Positions 17,451-26,421 of a stretch of DNA of 64,000 nt are shown here, piece after piece; position 1 is the first letter of the stretch, and each line of letters begins with the position of its first letter. The notes below the pieces were generated by a model. The model made no database searches. It was not told where the DNA came from and was given only the letters and a program-made list of their open reading frames with translations. A program made the position numbers and the translations under genes. Source of the DNA: Alkalihalobacillus pseudalcaliphilus (lineage in GTDB: Bacteria > Bacillota > Bacilli > Bacillales > Bacillaceae_D); contig NZ_JAQQWS010000006.1 in assembly GCF_028610675.1 (NCBI RefSeq), forward strand, positions 172,961 through 236,960. The letters run 5' to 3'.

Positions 17451-17624
17451 CTATTTAAAAGACTACTACATTTCTATGGTCATATTTATCTAGTAATTAT
17501 CATAAGATGCTATAACAACACTTCTTCACCTTTACAGAAGTCGCTCTTATACAGCGACGGACTTTATAGAAATCGTTTAGTTTGGCTTATCACACGTCCT
17601 AACATACAAAAAGGAGTCGATATA

Positions 17625-18221
17625 ATGAATAAACATCGAAAAGCCGAATACACATTACGAGTCTCTTCAACAGAAGAACGTGATTACGAATGGTTAGACT
17701 TGGGTGTACGTCCTGTTGAAACGAATAAAATAGTCAACTTGCCTACAAGAAAAAAAACAGAAAAACGATATCTTGTTCCTCCTGTTGAAACAAGGGTTAA
17801 GGTCCAAGAAGAAAAGCATAAGGGCATGCTACATCTTATACGTTTAAAAAACGGAAAATATAGTCTTGAACCCGGTCAAAATCAGGGGCTGAACTTTAAC
17901 CTTATTCGAGCAAGTCGACGAGTCGATGCGATGGTGAGTATTATTGTGCCCTTATCTCCTCTTGATAAGAAAGAGCAACAACATATCAAAAATTACGCCC
18001 AAAAATTAAATCAACTAGATTTGAAGATTTTTGATTTAACTCAATACACTTTAGGCAAACATGGTCACCTTGAACCTACTAGCTCAGAGGGTATGCAGAT
18101 TCTAAAATGGAAAAAAGAAAAACACGCATTAGAAACAGCAAGGTACGAACGTTTAACCCAAATTGCCATTCAGTTACAGCTAATGCCCCCCCACTATCGA
18201 TTGCAAATTAATATTCGCTAA
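17625..18221 (+). CDS. Conserved-looking hypothetical protein, 198 aa
   Basis: This is a soluble, basic protein with no signal peptide or membrane segment. The ATG at 17625 is preceded by AAGGAGTCGATATA. Visible features are a charged N-terminus (MNKHRKAEYTLRVSS), a middle region SLEPGQNQGLNFNLIRASRR, a hydrophobic strand VDAMVSIIVPLSPLD and a helical C-terminal half with KKEKHALETARYERLTQIA. I do not recognise the family. It is monocistronic, between two terminators. An extension of the open frame upstream to 17388 crosses the previous terminator and is not coding. Confidence 0.65.
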   Translation: MNKHRKAEYTLRVSSTEERDYEWLDLGVRPVETNKIVNLPTRKKTEKRYLVPPVETRVKVQEEKHKGMLHLIRLKNGKYSLEPGQNQGLNFNLIRASRRVDAMVSIIVPLSPLDKKEQQHIKNYAQKLNQLDLKIFDLTQYTLGKHGHLEPTSSEGMQILKWKKEKHALETARYERLTQIAIQLQLMPPHYRLQINIR

Positions 18222-18225
18222 TCAT

Positions 18226-18256
18226 AAACCGTGGAATCAAATTCTACGGTTTTTAT
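18226..18256. terminator. Terminator between convergent genes
   Basis: AAACCGTGGAAT and ATTCTACGGTTT pair with one mismatch, followed by TTTA. It lies between the 198-aa gene and the convergent RDD gene. Confidence 0.7.
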
Positions 18257-18271
18257 TTGAACCTTTGCTCT

Positions 18272-19078
18272 TTATAAATCAAAATCCCAATCGTCTTGTA
18301 AAGACACATATAATAATAGGAGGATGTTTTCTTTATCTGTCATAGATAAATTCGTTTCCTTTAATTGAACAAGCGGTAAGATAATATCAGCTAACTTTTT
18401 TGTAAGCGGGTCTCTTTGACGAACACTCACGGTGGTAAAACGCTCTGCATAAGTACGAAGCATCTCCCACTCTCTTTCACGAATAGCCTCCAACTGATAA
18501 GGCTCTACTTTTAATTGTTCCACTCTCAGACCTCTTTGAAAAATCTCTTTCTCTAGTGGCGATTCTTTTTTCTTCGTTCGTTTCGTACGACGTTCATGAA
18601 CTACAATCGTTCCTCCAACAATATCACCTAAACGCTTATGTTTAGAATGGAGGAAAATTAGGACGATGCCGACAAAATAAGCTGCTGGCAACTGATCAAC
18701 TAGACGTAAAAAGTTTCGTATAAAACTGGAAAGTAACGTAATACTATGCCCATTTTCTTGGATGACACGTATACCGATTATCTTTTTTCCTAGTGTCCTC
18801 CCACCTGAAACATATTCATAAATGATAAAGTAACCACTATTGATTAAAAATAAAACGAGGACAAGAATAGCCAGTGGCCAACTAATTGAATTGGCTAAAA
18901 GCAAGGAAGCTCCCCAATCTAAAAATACATAGAAAAAAAATAAAGCTAAAACAATATTAACGACCCACAATAATAATTGATCAATCATAAAAGCCAATGA
19001 ACGACTTCCTAGTCCTGCTGCCTTAAACTGAACAGAGACGAACTCAGGTGTTTTGATGTTCACTTGTTCTTGATTCAA
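18272..19078 (-). CDS. RDD-family membrane protein
   Basis: This 268-aa protein has an N-terminal RDD domain (about 10-155) with three hydrophobic helices. The family residues are visible in GLGSRSLAFMIDQLLL, SGGRTLGKKIIGIRVI and HKRLGDIVGGTIVV. A cytosolic basic and helical C-terminal region of about 110 aa follows. RDD proteins are poorly characterised. Here the gene diverges from a SpoIIM-like gene and lies next to DUF58, MoxR, DUF4350 and DUF4129 genes, a conserved neighbourhood that suggests one membrane-associated system. Confidence 0.88.
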   Translation of the reverse strand: MNQEQVNIKTPEFVSVQFKAAGLGSRSLAFMIDQLLLWVVNIVLALFFFYVFLDWGASLLLANSISWPLAILVLVLFLINSGYFIIYEYVSGGRTLGKKIIGIRVIQENGHSITLLSSFIRNFLRLVDQLPAAYFVGIVLIFLHSKHKRLGDIVGGTIVVHERRTKRTKKKESPLEKEIFQRGLRVEQLKVEPYQLEAIREREWEMLRTYAERFTTVSVRQRDPLTKKLADIILPLVQLKETNLSMTDKENILLLLYVSLQDDWDFDL

Positions 19079-19210
19079 GTAATTTCACCTCTTTTGTTAA
19101 AAACAATAAGTTATTAGTTTCTATTTTTTATCATTATTACTATAATAAGACTATAAGAATTATATAAAAAAATTCAAAAGATAGATACCATTACACGAAG
19201 GAGTCAATCT

Positions 19211-20200
19211 ATGAATGTCAAACAGTTTGTCAAACAGAATCGAAATGATTGGAAGCAGCTTGAACAATACATACATAAGATGCAGAGAAATAAAAAGCAT
19301 GTATCCGCAAATGATATTGATGAATTTCAGCTTCTTTATCAAAAATCAGCACAAAACCTTTCATATAGTCAAACCTTCTATCCCGAAGCTGATGTTACGA
19401 ACTATTTAAATGGACTCGTTTCAAAAGCCCATAATTTATTATACAAAGACCAAATTTCAAGTTGGAAGCAATTGCGTGATTTCTTTACAACGAAGTTCAT
19501 TAAGCTTTTAACCGAGCAATGGCATATGGTCCTGATTGCGATGTTCCTATTTACATTAGGAGGAATTGGCGGTTATGTCGTTGTTGCTTCAGATAGTCTA
19601 TTATTATATTCACTACTCCCCCCTGAAATTGCCCAAGGTGTTAGACCTGATCAACTAGGTGCAGGACATGATCATATTGATTCCGCCTTAATGTCTACTG
19701 AGATTTTAACCAATAATATTCAGGTAGCTTTTCTCGCATTTGCAGGTGGCATTACATTTGGCTTATTAACTGCTTATGTTCTCGTTTATAATGGTATTTT
19801 AGTTGGTGCTCTTGCTGGACTTTTTTGGCACTATAATATGACGTATGAATTTTGGGCTTACATCGTTCCACATGGTGTGATTGAGCTCATTGCCATTTTT
19901 ATTGCTGGTGGTGCCGGGTTGTTAATGGGTTATAAGCTACTCGTTCCAGGTGGTCATTCTCGCATGTATCAATTAAAGGAACAGGCGAAGCGTTCTGTTC
20001 AACTTTTACTTGGAACCATTCCTTTGTTCATTATCGCTGGTATTATAGAGGGTTATATTACACCTGGTAATTTCTCGCTTGAGGTCAAATACTTAGTTGC
20101 ATTCCTTACGTTAGCTGGTTTAATTGCCTATGTTGTAATTGGAAATGTGTTAGTTCGCAAGCGTGAGTCTCAAGCAAAGTCGGTTTATGAACAATTATAA
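19211..20200 (+). CDS. SpoIIM-like (DUF95) integral membrane protein
   Basis: This 329-aa protein has a soluble helical N-terminus (about 1-95, beginning MNVKQFVKQNRNDWKQLEQY) followed by about six transmembrane helices. The core contains NIQVAFLAFAGGITFGLLTAY and WAYIVPHGVIELIAIFIAGG, both characteristic of the SpoIIM/DUF95 family. SpoIIM itself works with SpoIID and SpoIIP in engulfment, but this longer version, next to RDD and MoxR genes, is the non-sporulation branch. The ATG follows AAGGAG. It reads opposite to the rest of the cluster. Confidence 0.88.
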   Translation: MNVKQFVKQNRNDWKQLEQYIHKMQRNKKHVSANDIDEFQLLYQKSAQNLSYSQTFYPEADVTNYLNGLVSKAHNLLYKDQISSWKQLRDFFTTKFIKLLTEQWHMVLIAMFLFTLGGIGGYVVVASDSLLLYSLLPPEIAQGVRPDQLGAGHDHIDSALMSTEILTNNIQVAFLAFAGGITFGLLTAYVLVYNGILVGALAGLFWHYNMTYEFWAYIVPHGVIELIAIFIAGGAGLLMGYKLLVPGGHSRMYQLKEQAKRSVQLLLGTIPLFIIAGIIEGYITPGNFSLEVKYLVAFLTLAGLIAYVVIGNVLVRKRESQAKSVYEQL

Positions 20201-20207
20201 TTATAAG

Positions 20208-20243
20208 AGGACTGTACACGCTTGATGTGTGGCAGTCCTTTTA
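20208..20243 (+). terminator. Terminator of the SpoIIM-like gene
   Basis: AGGACTG.ACAC pairs with GTGT..CAGTCCT, followed by TTTT. The T-run continues into a dispersed-repeat terminus (TTTTATATGAAAATGCG). Confidence 0.8.
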
Positions 20244-20458
20244 TATGAAAATGCGAACATAGAGCGTTACTCGTCGCTACCGAAAATCATGCTGCGTTAC
20301 TACTAATTCTCAAGTTCACAAAACAATCTAACACCTTTCTTTTAAAACGAAAAAGAACAAAATCAAATTGAATGAGGTTCCACCAGTTCAGGAGTAAAAC
20401 TCTACTTTCATGTTTGTTGGTGGTGGAGCGGTATTGGCTCCACCATGCGGGTTTTATA
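20243..20458. repeat. Dispersed repeat modules in the DUF58 3' region
   Basis: A short copy of the CGCTACCGAAAATCATGCT module (20243-20322) is followed at 20398-20458 by a copy of the CATGTTTGTTGGTGGTGGAG module, which contains its own inverted repeat (GGTGGAGC..GGCTCCACC) and ends TTTTATATGAACGTTA. No gene is supported in 20244-20487. Confidence 0.6.
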
Positions 20459-20487
20459 TGAACGTTAGTGACTGCTTTCCCTATCAA

Positions 20488-21813
20488 TTAAATTAACCCT
20501 CGATTAAGCATATTAATATAGGAGCTGACGGCTGTTACAGCAATATGTTCTTCTTGTACTTCAACCATTTCGAGTCCTTGCTTTTCCCATCGATTTTGTT
20601 CTCGTCGTTTAAATAAAGCTTGCTGCTGGGCCATACTTTTAGTCATCGCTTCTTGTACGGTTTCTGGTGAGAGTTCTGTGACCGCATTTAGCATTTGGTC
20701 CTCTACACCAATCATTAAGAACCGATGTCTTCTTCTAATTCTAGTAAGGTAATGCAACGCACTTTCTTCATATAAAAATGTTCGAATATCGCTAAACAGT
20801 AATATCAAACTTCTTTTCTTTTGAGCGGTCTCTAAATAATGAAAAACTTCTCCATAATTAGACTCAACTGGCTCTACTTGTAGATCATAGATTTGGTCTA
20901 GGATCGTTTGTAAGTGAGCGAGACCCTTTTGCGGTGGAATATAGATGGAGACTTTTTTAGAAAAGGCAATAACCGCAACATAATCACCCTTTTTTAGAGC
21001 GGCAGCTGCAACCGTTAATGTCGCTTCAATTGCTTTTTCTAAACGGTTTCCAGTCTTTAATTCCGTTCCCATCATTCTGCCACAATCAATAAGTAAGGTA
21101 ATGTATTTGCCATGTTCTGGCTCATATTCATTCGTCATTACCTCTCTTAGCTTGGCTGTTTGTCTCCAGTTAATCATTCTTGGGTCATCACCAACGACAT
21201 AATTTCGTACTTTCGAAAACTCGCCAACCCCACTAACTTGTTTCTTAATTATGGCACCCTCATCATTTAAATAGCGTTGAGCACTTTCTAGATACGCCTT
21301 CATTTCAGTAATGTCTGGAATGACCTTTATATATTCCTTTTGTTCAAAGTAATTTTGCCTTTCCCATAGCCCCATCTTGGAACGGTATCTAACAAATAAT
21401 TCATTAATCTCATAATCACCACGTACTGGTGCTTTAAGTGGATACTGAACCGTTTGAGCTTCTCCCTTCCCCACATGACCGTAAATAGGAAAAGGTTGTG
21501 AAAAAGATTGAGGCAATCCATCTATAACACGATAATCTACAGATGTTTTTCCATAATTCGTAAGCGTAAAGCATCCTTCATAATCTAAATTCCGTTCCAA
21601 CTTATTCGGAATCTCTCTCGTAAGTTCAAGCTCTTTTTTAGCTGGTAAACGAAGTAAATCAGCTAATGAAACTAAGAGGAAAATGATATAAACCGCTATC
21701 ACCCACGGCCACGTTAATCCTAAATGAGAAAAAATAAATAAAATAAGAGATAGGCCAGCTAGGCATATGACAAATCGCCAAGTTGGTAAAAAACCTTTAT
21801 CTCGGAACAGCAA
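20488..21813 (-). CDS. DUF58 (YeaD-like) domain protein
   Basis: This protein of about 441 aa begins with two transmembrane helices (residues about 8-55). A beta-rich region and then a DUF58/vWA-like domain follow (about 190-400), with the signature YVVGDDPRMINWRQTAKLRE and the MIDAS-like TLLIDCGRMM. DUF58 proteins almost always accompany MoxR ATPases and are thought to be their membrane-linked clients. The TTG at 21813 is preferred because GGTGGG lies five nt upstream, giving a 17-bp overlap with the MoxR gene; a TTG at 21846 is also in frame. Confidence 0.85.
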   Translation of the reverse strand: MLFRDKGFLPTWRFVICLAGLSLILFIFSHLGLTWPWVIAVYIIFLLVSLADLLRLPAKKELELTREIPNKLERNLDYEGCFTLTNYGKTSVDYRVIDGLPQSFSQPFPIYGHVGKGEAQTVQYPLKAPVRGDYEINELFVRYRSKMGLWERQNYFEQKEYIKVIPDITEMKAYLESAQRYLNDEGAIIKKQVSGVGEFSKVRNYVVGDDPRMINWRQTAKLREVMTNEYEPEHGKYITLLIDCGRMMGTELKTGNRLEKAIEATLTVAAAALKKGDYVAVIAFSKKVSIYIPPQKGLAHLQTILDQIYDLQVEPVESNYGEVFHYLETAQKKRSLILLFSDIRTFLYEESALHYLTRIRRRHRFLMIGVEDQMLNAVTELSPETVQEAMTKSMAQQQALFKRREQNRWEKQGLEMVEVQEEHIAVTAVSSYINMLNRGLI

Positions 21814-22726
21814 CCGATCCCACCAATTCTTCGATCGTTTGGTCAATGGTCCGTCCCTCCAATTCTACATGCGGAGATAACTGAATACGATGCCTCAATG
21901 CAGGCTTTGCCACTACTTTCACATCATCTGGTGTTACATAATCTCTGCCCGCTAAGTAAGCCCAGGCTTGAGCAGCTCGACCTATAGAAATGGCAGCACG
22001 AGTACTTGCACCAATTCGAATCGTTTCCGCATCCCTTGTTTTACGAACAATTTCCATCATATATTTTAAAATATCTTCACTCAATTTCACGGTTTGAATC
22101 TCAGTACGAATTTCTCTAAACGTGTCTAAAGATAAAACGGCTTCAAGCACTTCATGGCGAGTTTTCCGCTCTAGAACATGCTTAAGGATACTCTGTTCTT
22201 CTTCAAAACTCGGAAAATCAATAAGCAGTTTAAACATAAAACGATCCTGCTGTGCTTCAGGTAATGGGTATGTCCCTTCAAATTCAATCGGGTTTTGTGT
22301 CGCAACTACAAAGAAAACCTCTTCAAGAAGATAGGTTTCTCCTTGAATCGTTACCTGTTGCTCTTCCATCGCCTCTAATAAAGCTGCCTGAGTTTTTGCT
22401 GGAGTCCGGTTAATTTCATCAGCCAATAGAACGTTGGTAAAGATAGGGCCTTTGAGCGTTTTAAAATCGCCTTCTTTCAAATCATAGATAGCACTACCTG
22501 TAATATCACTTGGCAATAAATCAGGTGTAAATTGAACTCGATTAAAGTCCCCACCTAAAAGTCCTGCTAATGTACGAACTGTTTGGGTTTTCCCAGTACC
22601 AGGCACTCCTTCTAATAAGACATGTCCACCTGCTAAAACAGCCGACAATAATAAACGTAAGTTGTGATTCTGTCCTAAAATTTGTTGCTCATACTTTTCT
22701 ATTAAGGATGTTAATTCTTCTCTCAT
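21797..22726 (-). CDS. MoxR-family AAA+ ATPase
   Basis: This is a 309-aa cytosolic AAA+ ATPase (AAA_3). Walker A is EGVPGTGKTQTV (about 38-49), Walker B VLLADEINRTPAKTQAAL (about 100-117), sensor 1 VVATQNPIE and the arginine-bearing LPEAQQDRFMFK. A C-terminal lid domain (about 220-300) contains RIGASTRAAISIGRAAQ. MoxR proteins act as chaperones or activators for vWA-type partners. Here the partner gene (DUF58) overlaps its 3' end and the DUF4350 gene overlaps its start by 4 bp, so the three are translationally coupled. Confidence 0.94.
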   Translation of the reverse strand: MREELTSLIEKYEQQILGQNHNLRLLLSAVLAGGHVLLEGVPGTGKTQTVRTLAGLLGGDFNRVQFTPDLLPSDITGSAIYDLKEGDFKTLKGPIFTNVLLADEINRTPAKTQAALLEAMEEQQVTIQGETYLLEEVFFVVATQNPIEFEGTYPLPEAQQDRFMFKLLIDFPSFEEEQSILKHVLERKTRHEVLEAVLSLDTFREIRTEIQTVKLSEDILKYMMEIVRKTRDAETIRIGASTRAAISIGRAAQAWAYLAGRDYVTPDDVKVVAKPALRHRIQLSPHVELEGRTIDQTIEELVGSVAVPR

Positions 22727-23856
22727 CCTTGCTCCACCTCTTTTCGGAAATGTTCAATCCTTTTTGACCATTGTAAAAATTCCTGCTTACTTACTTCTGG
22801 CTTAGCTAACACACGTTGTAAGCCTTCCATAAATCTGTGTATTTCTTTCTCATTAAATTGATGTGAGAACCTCGCTGTCAATCCATCTGCGATTTCATTC
22901 AAAGTATGGGATGAAGAAATACCAAAGCGCTCTTGAATCCTCACTTTTAAAAAATCTGCTTGAATCTGTAAGCCACTTTTATATTGCTTACTTCTTAAAT
23001 GCCATGCAGCTAACGCCCGTAACGATTCATAGCTAAAACGCACCGTTTCCTCGCGTACCGACTCAATAGGTCCAAATCGCTTACCTTGAACCCATAAAAT
23101 AAAGATGGTCAGCAGTATAAGCTGCACAAAGAGAAGTTGGAACCAAAATGGATACAATTCATAATAGCTATCAATTTGATCTGGATTATGAACAAATTCA
23201 TCTATCAGCACTGTTGTTCCCGCATCCATATGTTCATTCATCAACGATAAAACTAGTTCGAGATGATCACCATCTAAAATAAAGTGATTCATTAACCACT
23301 CGGGCGTCACCGTTACAATCAATGAGCCTTCACCTAGTTGTTGTTCTGTGGCAATTGGTCCCCACTCATCTTCTACTAACAGATGGTTCGTATCATCAAC
23401 GATTAACCTTAATGGTGTCGATACGATTCCTTCTTTTAACTCTCCATCTGCCGTAGTCACTTCAACAGGTTCTTCTGAAAGTTCCACCGCTGCAATATCT
23501 GTAGCTAGTCCAAAATACTCTGTTGGATAATGACTCATAAAAATGAGGGTGTTCCCAGCTTCAACAAAGCGAATATACTGTTCCATCTCTTCACGGGAAA
23601 GCATATAAGCTGGCTCAATCATTAGCATCACCTGGTTTTCACCTTGTAAATGAATGGGCGCATGTTCCCATCGCTCTACCTCCAACTCTTGCCCATCAAA
23701 ATATGTATACAACGCTTTTGTTCCAGATGGCGAAGGTGATTCTGAAACAAAAGGTGGAAATTCCTTAGGTTGCTGAGCAAACACAAAATAACCCGCTCCC
23801 CAAAATAACACCAATCCTATGACCATATAAAACCAAATTTTCTTTGTTGAACTCAA
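22723..23856 (-). CDS. DUF4350 domain membrane protein
   Basis: This 377-aa protein has an N-terminal transmembrane helix (about 7-26), an extracytoplasmic DUF4350 domain (about 30-235) with the SPSGTKALYTYF segment and the DEFVHNP motif, a second helix (about 240-260) and a cytosolic tail with ERFGISSSHTLNEIADGL. The domain has a class-I glutamine-amidotransferase-like fold in related proteins but no evident catalytic triad. It lies between the DUF4129 and MoxR genes in the same operon. Confidence 0.83.
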   Translation of the reverse strand: MSSTKKIWFYMVIGLVLFWGAGYFVFAQQPKEFPPFVSESPSPSGTKALYTYFDGQELEVERWEHAPIHLQGENQVMLMIEPAYMLSREEMEQYIRFVEAGNTLIFMSHYPTEYFGLATDIAAVELSEEPVEVTTADGELKEGIVSTPLRLIVDDTNHLLVEDEWGPIATEQQLGEGSLIVTVTPEWLMNHFILDGDHLELVLSLMNEHMDAGTTVLIDEFVHNPDQIDSYYELYPFWFQLLFVQLILLTIFILWVQGKRFGPIESVREETVRFSYESLRALAAWHLRSKQYKSGLQIQADFLKVRIQERFGISSSHTLNEIADGLTARFSHQFNEKEIHRFMEGLQRVLAKPEVSKQEFLQWSKRIEHFRKEVEQG

Positions 23857-23875
23857 GGTACAAAATCACCTCCTT

Positions 23876-24520
23876 CTACTCTTCGTCAACTTGCCGATTC
23901 TCATCCATTAACATCGTCATTGCTTCTTCTTTAAAACGGCTATACTCACTCTCAGAAACATCGTGACTTCCATATGTGGCTCGGTCAAATAATAAGGCAA
24001 AATCAAAGAATCGCTCTGCTCTTTTTTTGTCTGTACGAACAAGTTCATCATAATACTCCCAATTTGTTTTCCAACGCTTCGCTACTAACCAGCCTTTTTC
24101 ATCAAAGAATAAAAGAATCGCTAAAAATAAATGGCGCGTTGCTTGTGAATATTCTCCACTGCTTTCTAACTCATAAGCTTTCTTTTCATGCATTTCATAG
24201 GTCCACTCAGTTTCAGTTAGTACTTCTAACGGCTTACTATCTCGAAAACGTCTTTTCCTCTGGATAGATCGTACCATGAAAATACAACCGATAATTAAAG
24301 CTATCACAACGGCTACGACAATACCGAAAATAAGAAATTCATTACCACTTGCCACCTGTTCAAAATCTGGAAACAGTCTACTAATTAGTTCGACAATCCC
24401 ATTAACAATCGCGTTAAGGACTCGGGAAAAGATCCCTTGTGTATCCTCATAATAAATCGTATACTCACGTTCACTTAAAATCTGCTCCAGCTGCTGTCTC
24501 GCATTTTGTGGGTCAAGCAA
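23876..24520 (-). CDS. DUF4129 domain membrane protein
   Basis: This 214-aa protein has one transmembrane helix (about 63-86), an N-terminal extracytoplasmic amphipathic stretch and a cytosolic C-terminal DUF4129 domain. The characteristic helices are YELESSGEYSQATRHLFLAI and LFFDEKGWLVAKRWKTNWEY. In related operons this domain always travels with DUF4350, MoxR and DUF58. The start is a TTG with GGGGGTG five nt upstream. It is the second gene of the five-gene minus-strand unit. Confidence 0.82.
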   Translation of the reverse strand: MLDPQNARQQLEQILSEREYTIYYEDTQGIFSRVLNAIVNGIVELISRLFPDFEQVASGNEFLIFGIVVAVVIALIIGCIFMVRSIQRKRRFRDSKPLEVLTETEWTYEMHEKKAYELESSGEYSQATRHLFLAILLFFDEKGWLVAKRWKTNWEYYDELVRTDKKRAERFFDFALLFDRATYGSHDVSESEYSRFKEEAMTMLMDENRQVDEE

Positions 24521-24563
24521 GGAAACACCCCCTCTACTCGTAAACTTTGAAACGAACTAATTA

Positions 24564-25484
24564 TTATGATTTGTAATCGTCCATCATCATTTGCAAATCT
24601 TCACCATGATTCCGAACTTTTAAATCAAAGAAAATAACAGCTAAAGCGACAGCCGTAACCATATTAACAAATAGGGCAACAACACTAGCTATGACAGTTG
24701 TGAACACACTATAACCGAAGAAAAAGGAGAGAGTAAATTCAACCGCAGTTGCTACCATCAACATGATAATGAAAATAACAGCAAATAACCCGAAAATACG
24801 CCAGCCGTGTCCCTTGGTAATATTCCAGCTTTTCCCGATACCTGGAAAATCCTTTTCTACAACGACAAAAGGTAAATATAGGTACCATCTTAATAGGAAG
24901 TAAAAAACAAATACGACTAAAGCAATAATAGATAAAATAAACAACAGGATCGTAATCACGTTATCAGCGACCGCGATACTAATCACACCAAATACTAACA
25001 ATAGGAAAAATGGTACAACAAAGATCGCTACTCCGATTAAATAATAAATAATTGAACTTCCAATTACAGGCCCGAAACGTGAAAATGCACCTTTTAATAA
25101 AATACCCGTCGTAAATGTTCGTTGGTTCTTGATTTGTAATACACCAATGATGATCGCTGCCTGAGCGATTGGATATAATATGTAACTAATAATCGCTATA
25201 AACGATACCCAAGCATCGCGGGCTAAAACCGTCAAATCATCTTCGACACCAATCTCGTCTATTCCTAACCCAGAAATCATTCTTTCATACCAAGGAGCTC
25301 CTGTTTCGCCAGCTTGGAATAAACTTGTTCCATAAGCAAGTTGCACAAGTGCTTCTAACAAAATAAATGGCCCTTGTAAAATAAGGAAAATCAAAAAGAA
25401 TACACTAAAATTACTTTTACTTAAGCGAAAGGTTTGATCGAGTATCTCGCCAAACCCTTTCGCTTTATTGAATTGATTATCCAA
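24564..25484 (-). CDS. Multi-spanning membrane protein (GPDPase-membrane-domain-like)
   Basis: This 306-aa integral membrane protein has about six long hydrophobic helices. It opens with a short cytosolic segment KAKGFGEILDQTFRLSKSNF, and similar openings are typical of the glycerophosphodiester-phosphodiesterase membrane-domain family. A conserved-looking PFVVVEKDFPGIGKSWNITKGHGWRIF loop precedes helix 5. No catalytic domain is present. It is the first gene of the DUF58/MoxR unit and starts at TTG behind GAGGTG. It may form the membrane core of that system, which is inference from position. Confidence 0.72.
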   Translation of the reverse strand: MDNQFNKAKGFGEILDQTFRLSKSNFSVFFLIFLILQGPFILLEALVQLAYGTSLFQAGETGAPWYERMISGLGIDEIGVEDDLTVLARDAWVSFIAIISYILYPIAQAAIIIGVLQIKNQRTFTTGILLKGAFSRFGPVIGSSIIYYLIGVAIFVVPFFLLLVFGVISIAVADNVITILLFILSIIALVVFVFYFLLRWYLYLPFVVVEKDFPGIGKSWNITKGHGWRIFGLFAVIFIIMLMVATAVEFTLSFFFGYSVFTTVIASVVALFVNMVTAVALAVIFFDLKVRNHGEDLQMMMDDYKS

Positions 25485-25689
25485 CCTTCAATCACCTCGA
25501 CTATTTTTTCACATATTTCTTATTTTAACATTTTTTATGAATATTGTAGTGTAATTCCCCTTTACAGGAAGAAAAAAACACAGTTCTGATCATTTATTCA
25601 AACGATTTATATGCTTTTTACGAAAGATAATTAGTTTGGTTGCAGTTTTTTAATGGATAGTTATATGAAAGGACTATTCACCGCCGTCG

Positions 25690-26015
25690 GTATCTCTTAT
25701 TCCGTTTTGCTCGGGCTTTCTACTCTTTTTTCAGCGAGCAACCCCGTGATTCGGCTTTTGCCCGGGCTTTCTCTCCCTTTTTCCGCCACCAACCCCGCGA
25801 TTCAGCTTTTGCTCGGGCTTTCTCCTGCTTTTTCCGCTCGCAAACCCGTGATTCGACTTTTGCTCGGGCTTTCTTCCACTTTTTTCGCCCGCAACCCCGT
25901 GATTCGGCTTTTGCTCGGGCTTTCTCCTGCTTTTTCCGCTCGCAAACCCGAGATTCGGCTTTTGCTCGGGCTTTCTCCTGCTTTTTCCGCTCGCAACCCC
26001 AAGATTCCACATCTA
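25690..26015. repeat. Tandem array of a 51-bp unit (six copies)
   Basis: The motif CGGGCTTTCT recurs at exact 51-bp steps (25712, 25763, 25814, 25865, 25916, 25967), with units reading TTTTTCCGCTCGCAACCCCG then GATTCGGCTTTTGCT. Because 51 is divisible by 3, several frames stay open on both strands and yield repetitive peptides, but none has a ribosome site or start logic. A matching array lies at 63.49-63.94 kb. The left flank carries GGATAGTTATATGAAAGG, similar to the dispersed-repeat terminus. Confidence 0.85.
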
Positions 26016-26031
26016 TACTTCAATACAAATC

Positions 26032-26069
26032 AAAAAACACTCTCCCCTAAAGCAGGGTTTAGTGTTTTT
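26032..26069 (-). terminator. Terminator of the 91-aa membrane protein gene
   Basis: AAAACACT and AGTGTTTT bracket an inner CCCT/AGGG stem, followed on the minus strand by TTTTTTG. Confidence 0.7.
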
Positions 26070-26091
26070 CATCTTATTGAACCAAAAAATC

Positions 26092-26367
26092 TTATACCTT
26101 ACCCCGTTTGTATTTCCTTTCACCCAAAATCCACATAAGCCAGCCAAATAATAATCCGGTTAATGGGAAGATAATAAGGGCCATCATTAATTCCCATACC
26201 CAGCCCTCTGAAAAATACTGTGAAAAGGCAAAGCCGTTATCTAAAATTCTTATGAAAAAGAAATATAAGATAGCTGTAGGTATTCCCCAGCCAAGTACTC
26301 CATCTTTTAAAATATATATGATAGGCCCTTTTTCTCTGATCTCTGACCATTCTCTCTTTTGACGCAT
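26092..26367 (-). CDS. Small two-helix membrane protein, unknown function
   Basis: This 91-aa protein has a basic N-terminus (MRQKREWSEIREKG), two hydrophobic helices (about 27-45 and 60-82) and a basic tail (GERKYKRGKV). The ATG has GGGGTG five nt upstream and a terminator follows the stop, so the unit looks complete. No family was recognised. Confidence 0.65.
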   Translation of the reverse strand: MRQKREWSEIREKGPIIYILKDGVLGWGIPTAILYFFFIRILDNGFAFSQYFSEGWVWELMMALIIFPLTGLLFGWLMWILGERKYKRGKV

Positions 26368-26421
26368 ATTGTCACCCCTATTATCCTTACTTTTACTAGA
26401 TTCGACTTCTATCCCATCCTC

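Noticed and set aside
25720..26015. Long repetitive open frames on both strands in the 51-bp array (17-aa repeat peptides)
   Set aside because: They exist only because the repeat period is a multiple of three; none has a ribosome site or a proper start, and all strands and frames are equally open.
25690..26015. CRISPR array interpretation of the 51-bp repeats
   Set aside because: Units are contiguous and similar along their whole length, with no unique spacers.
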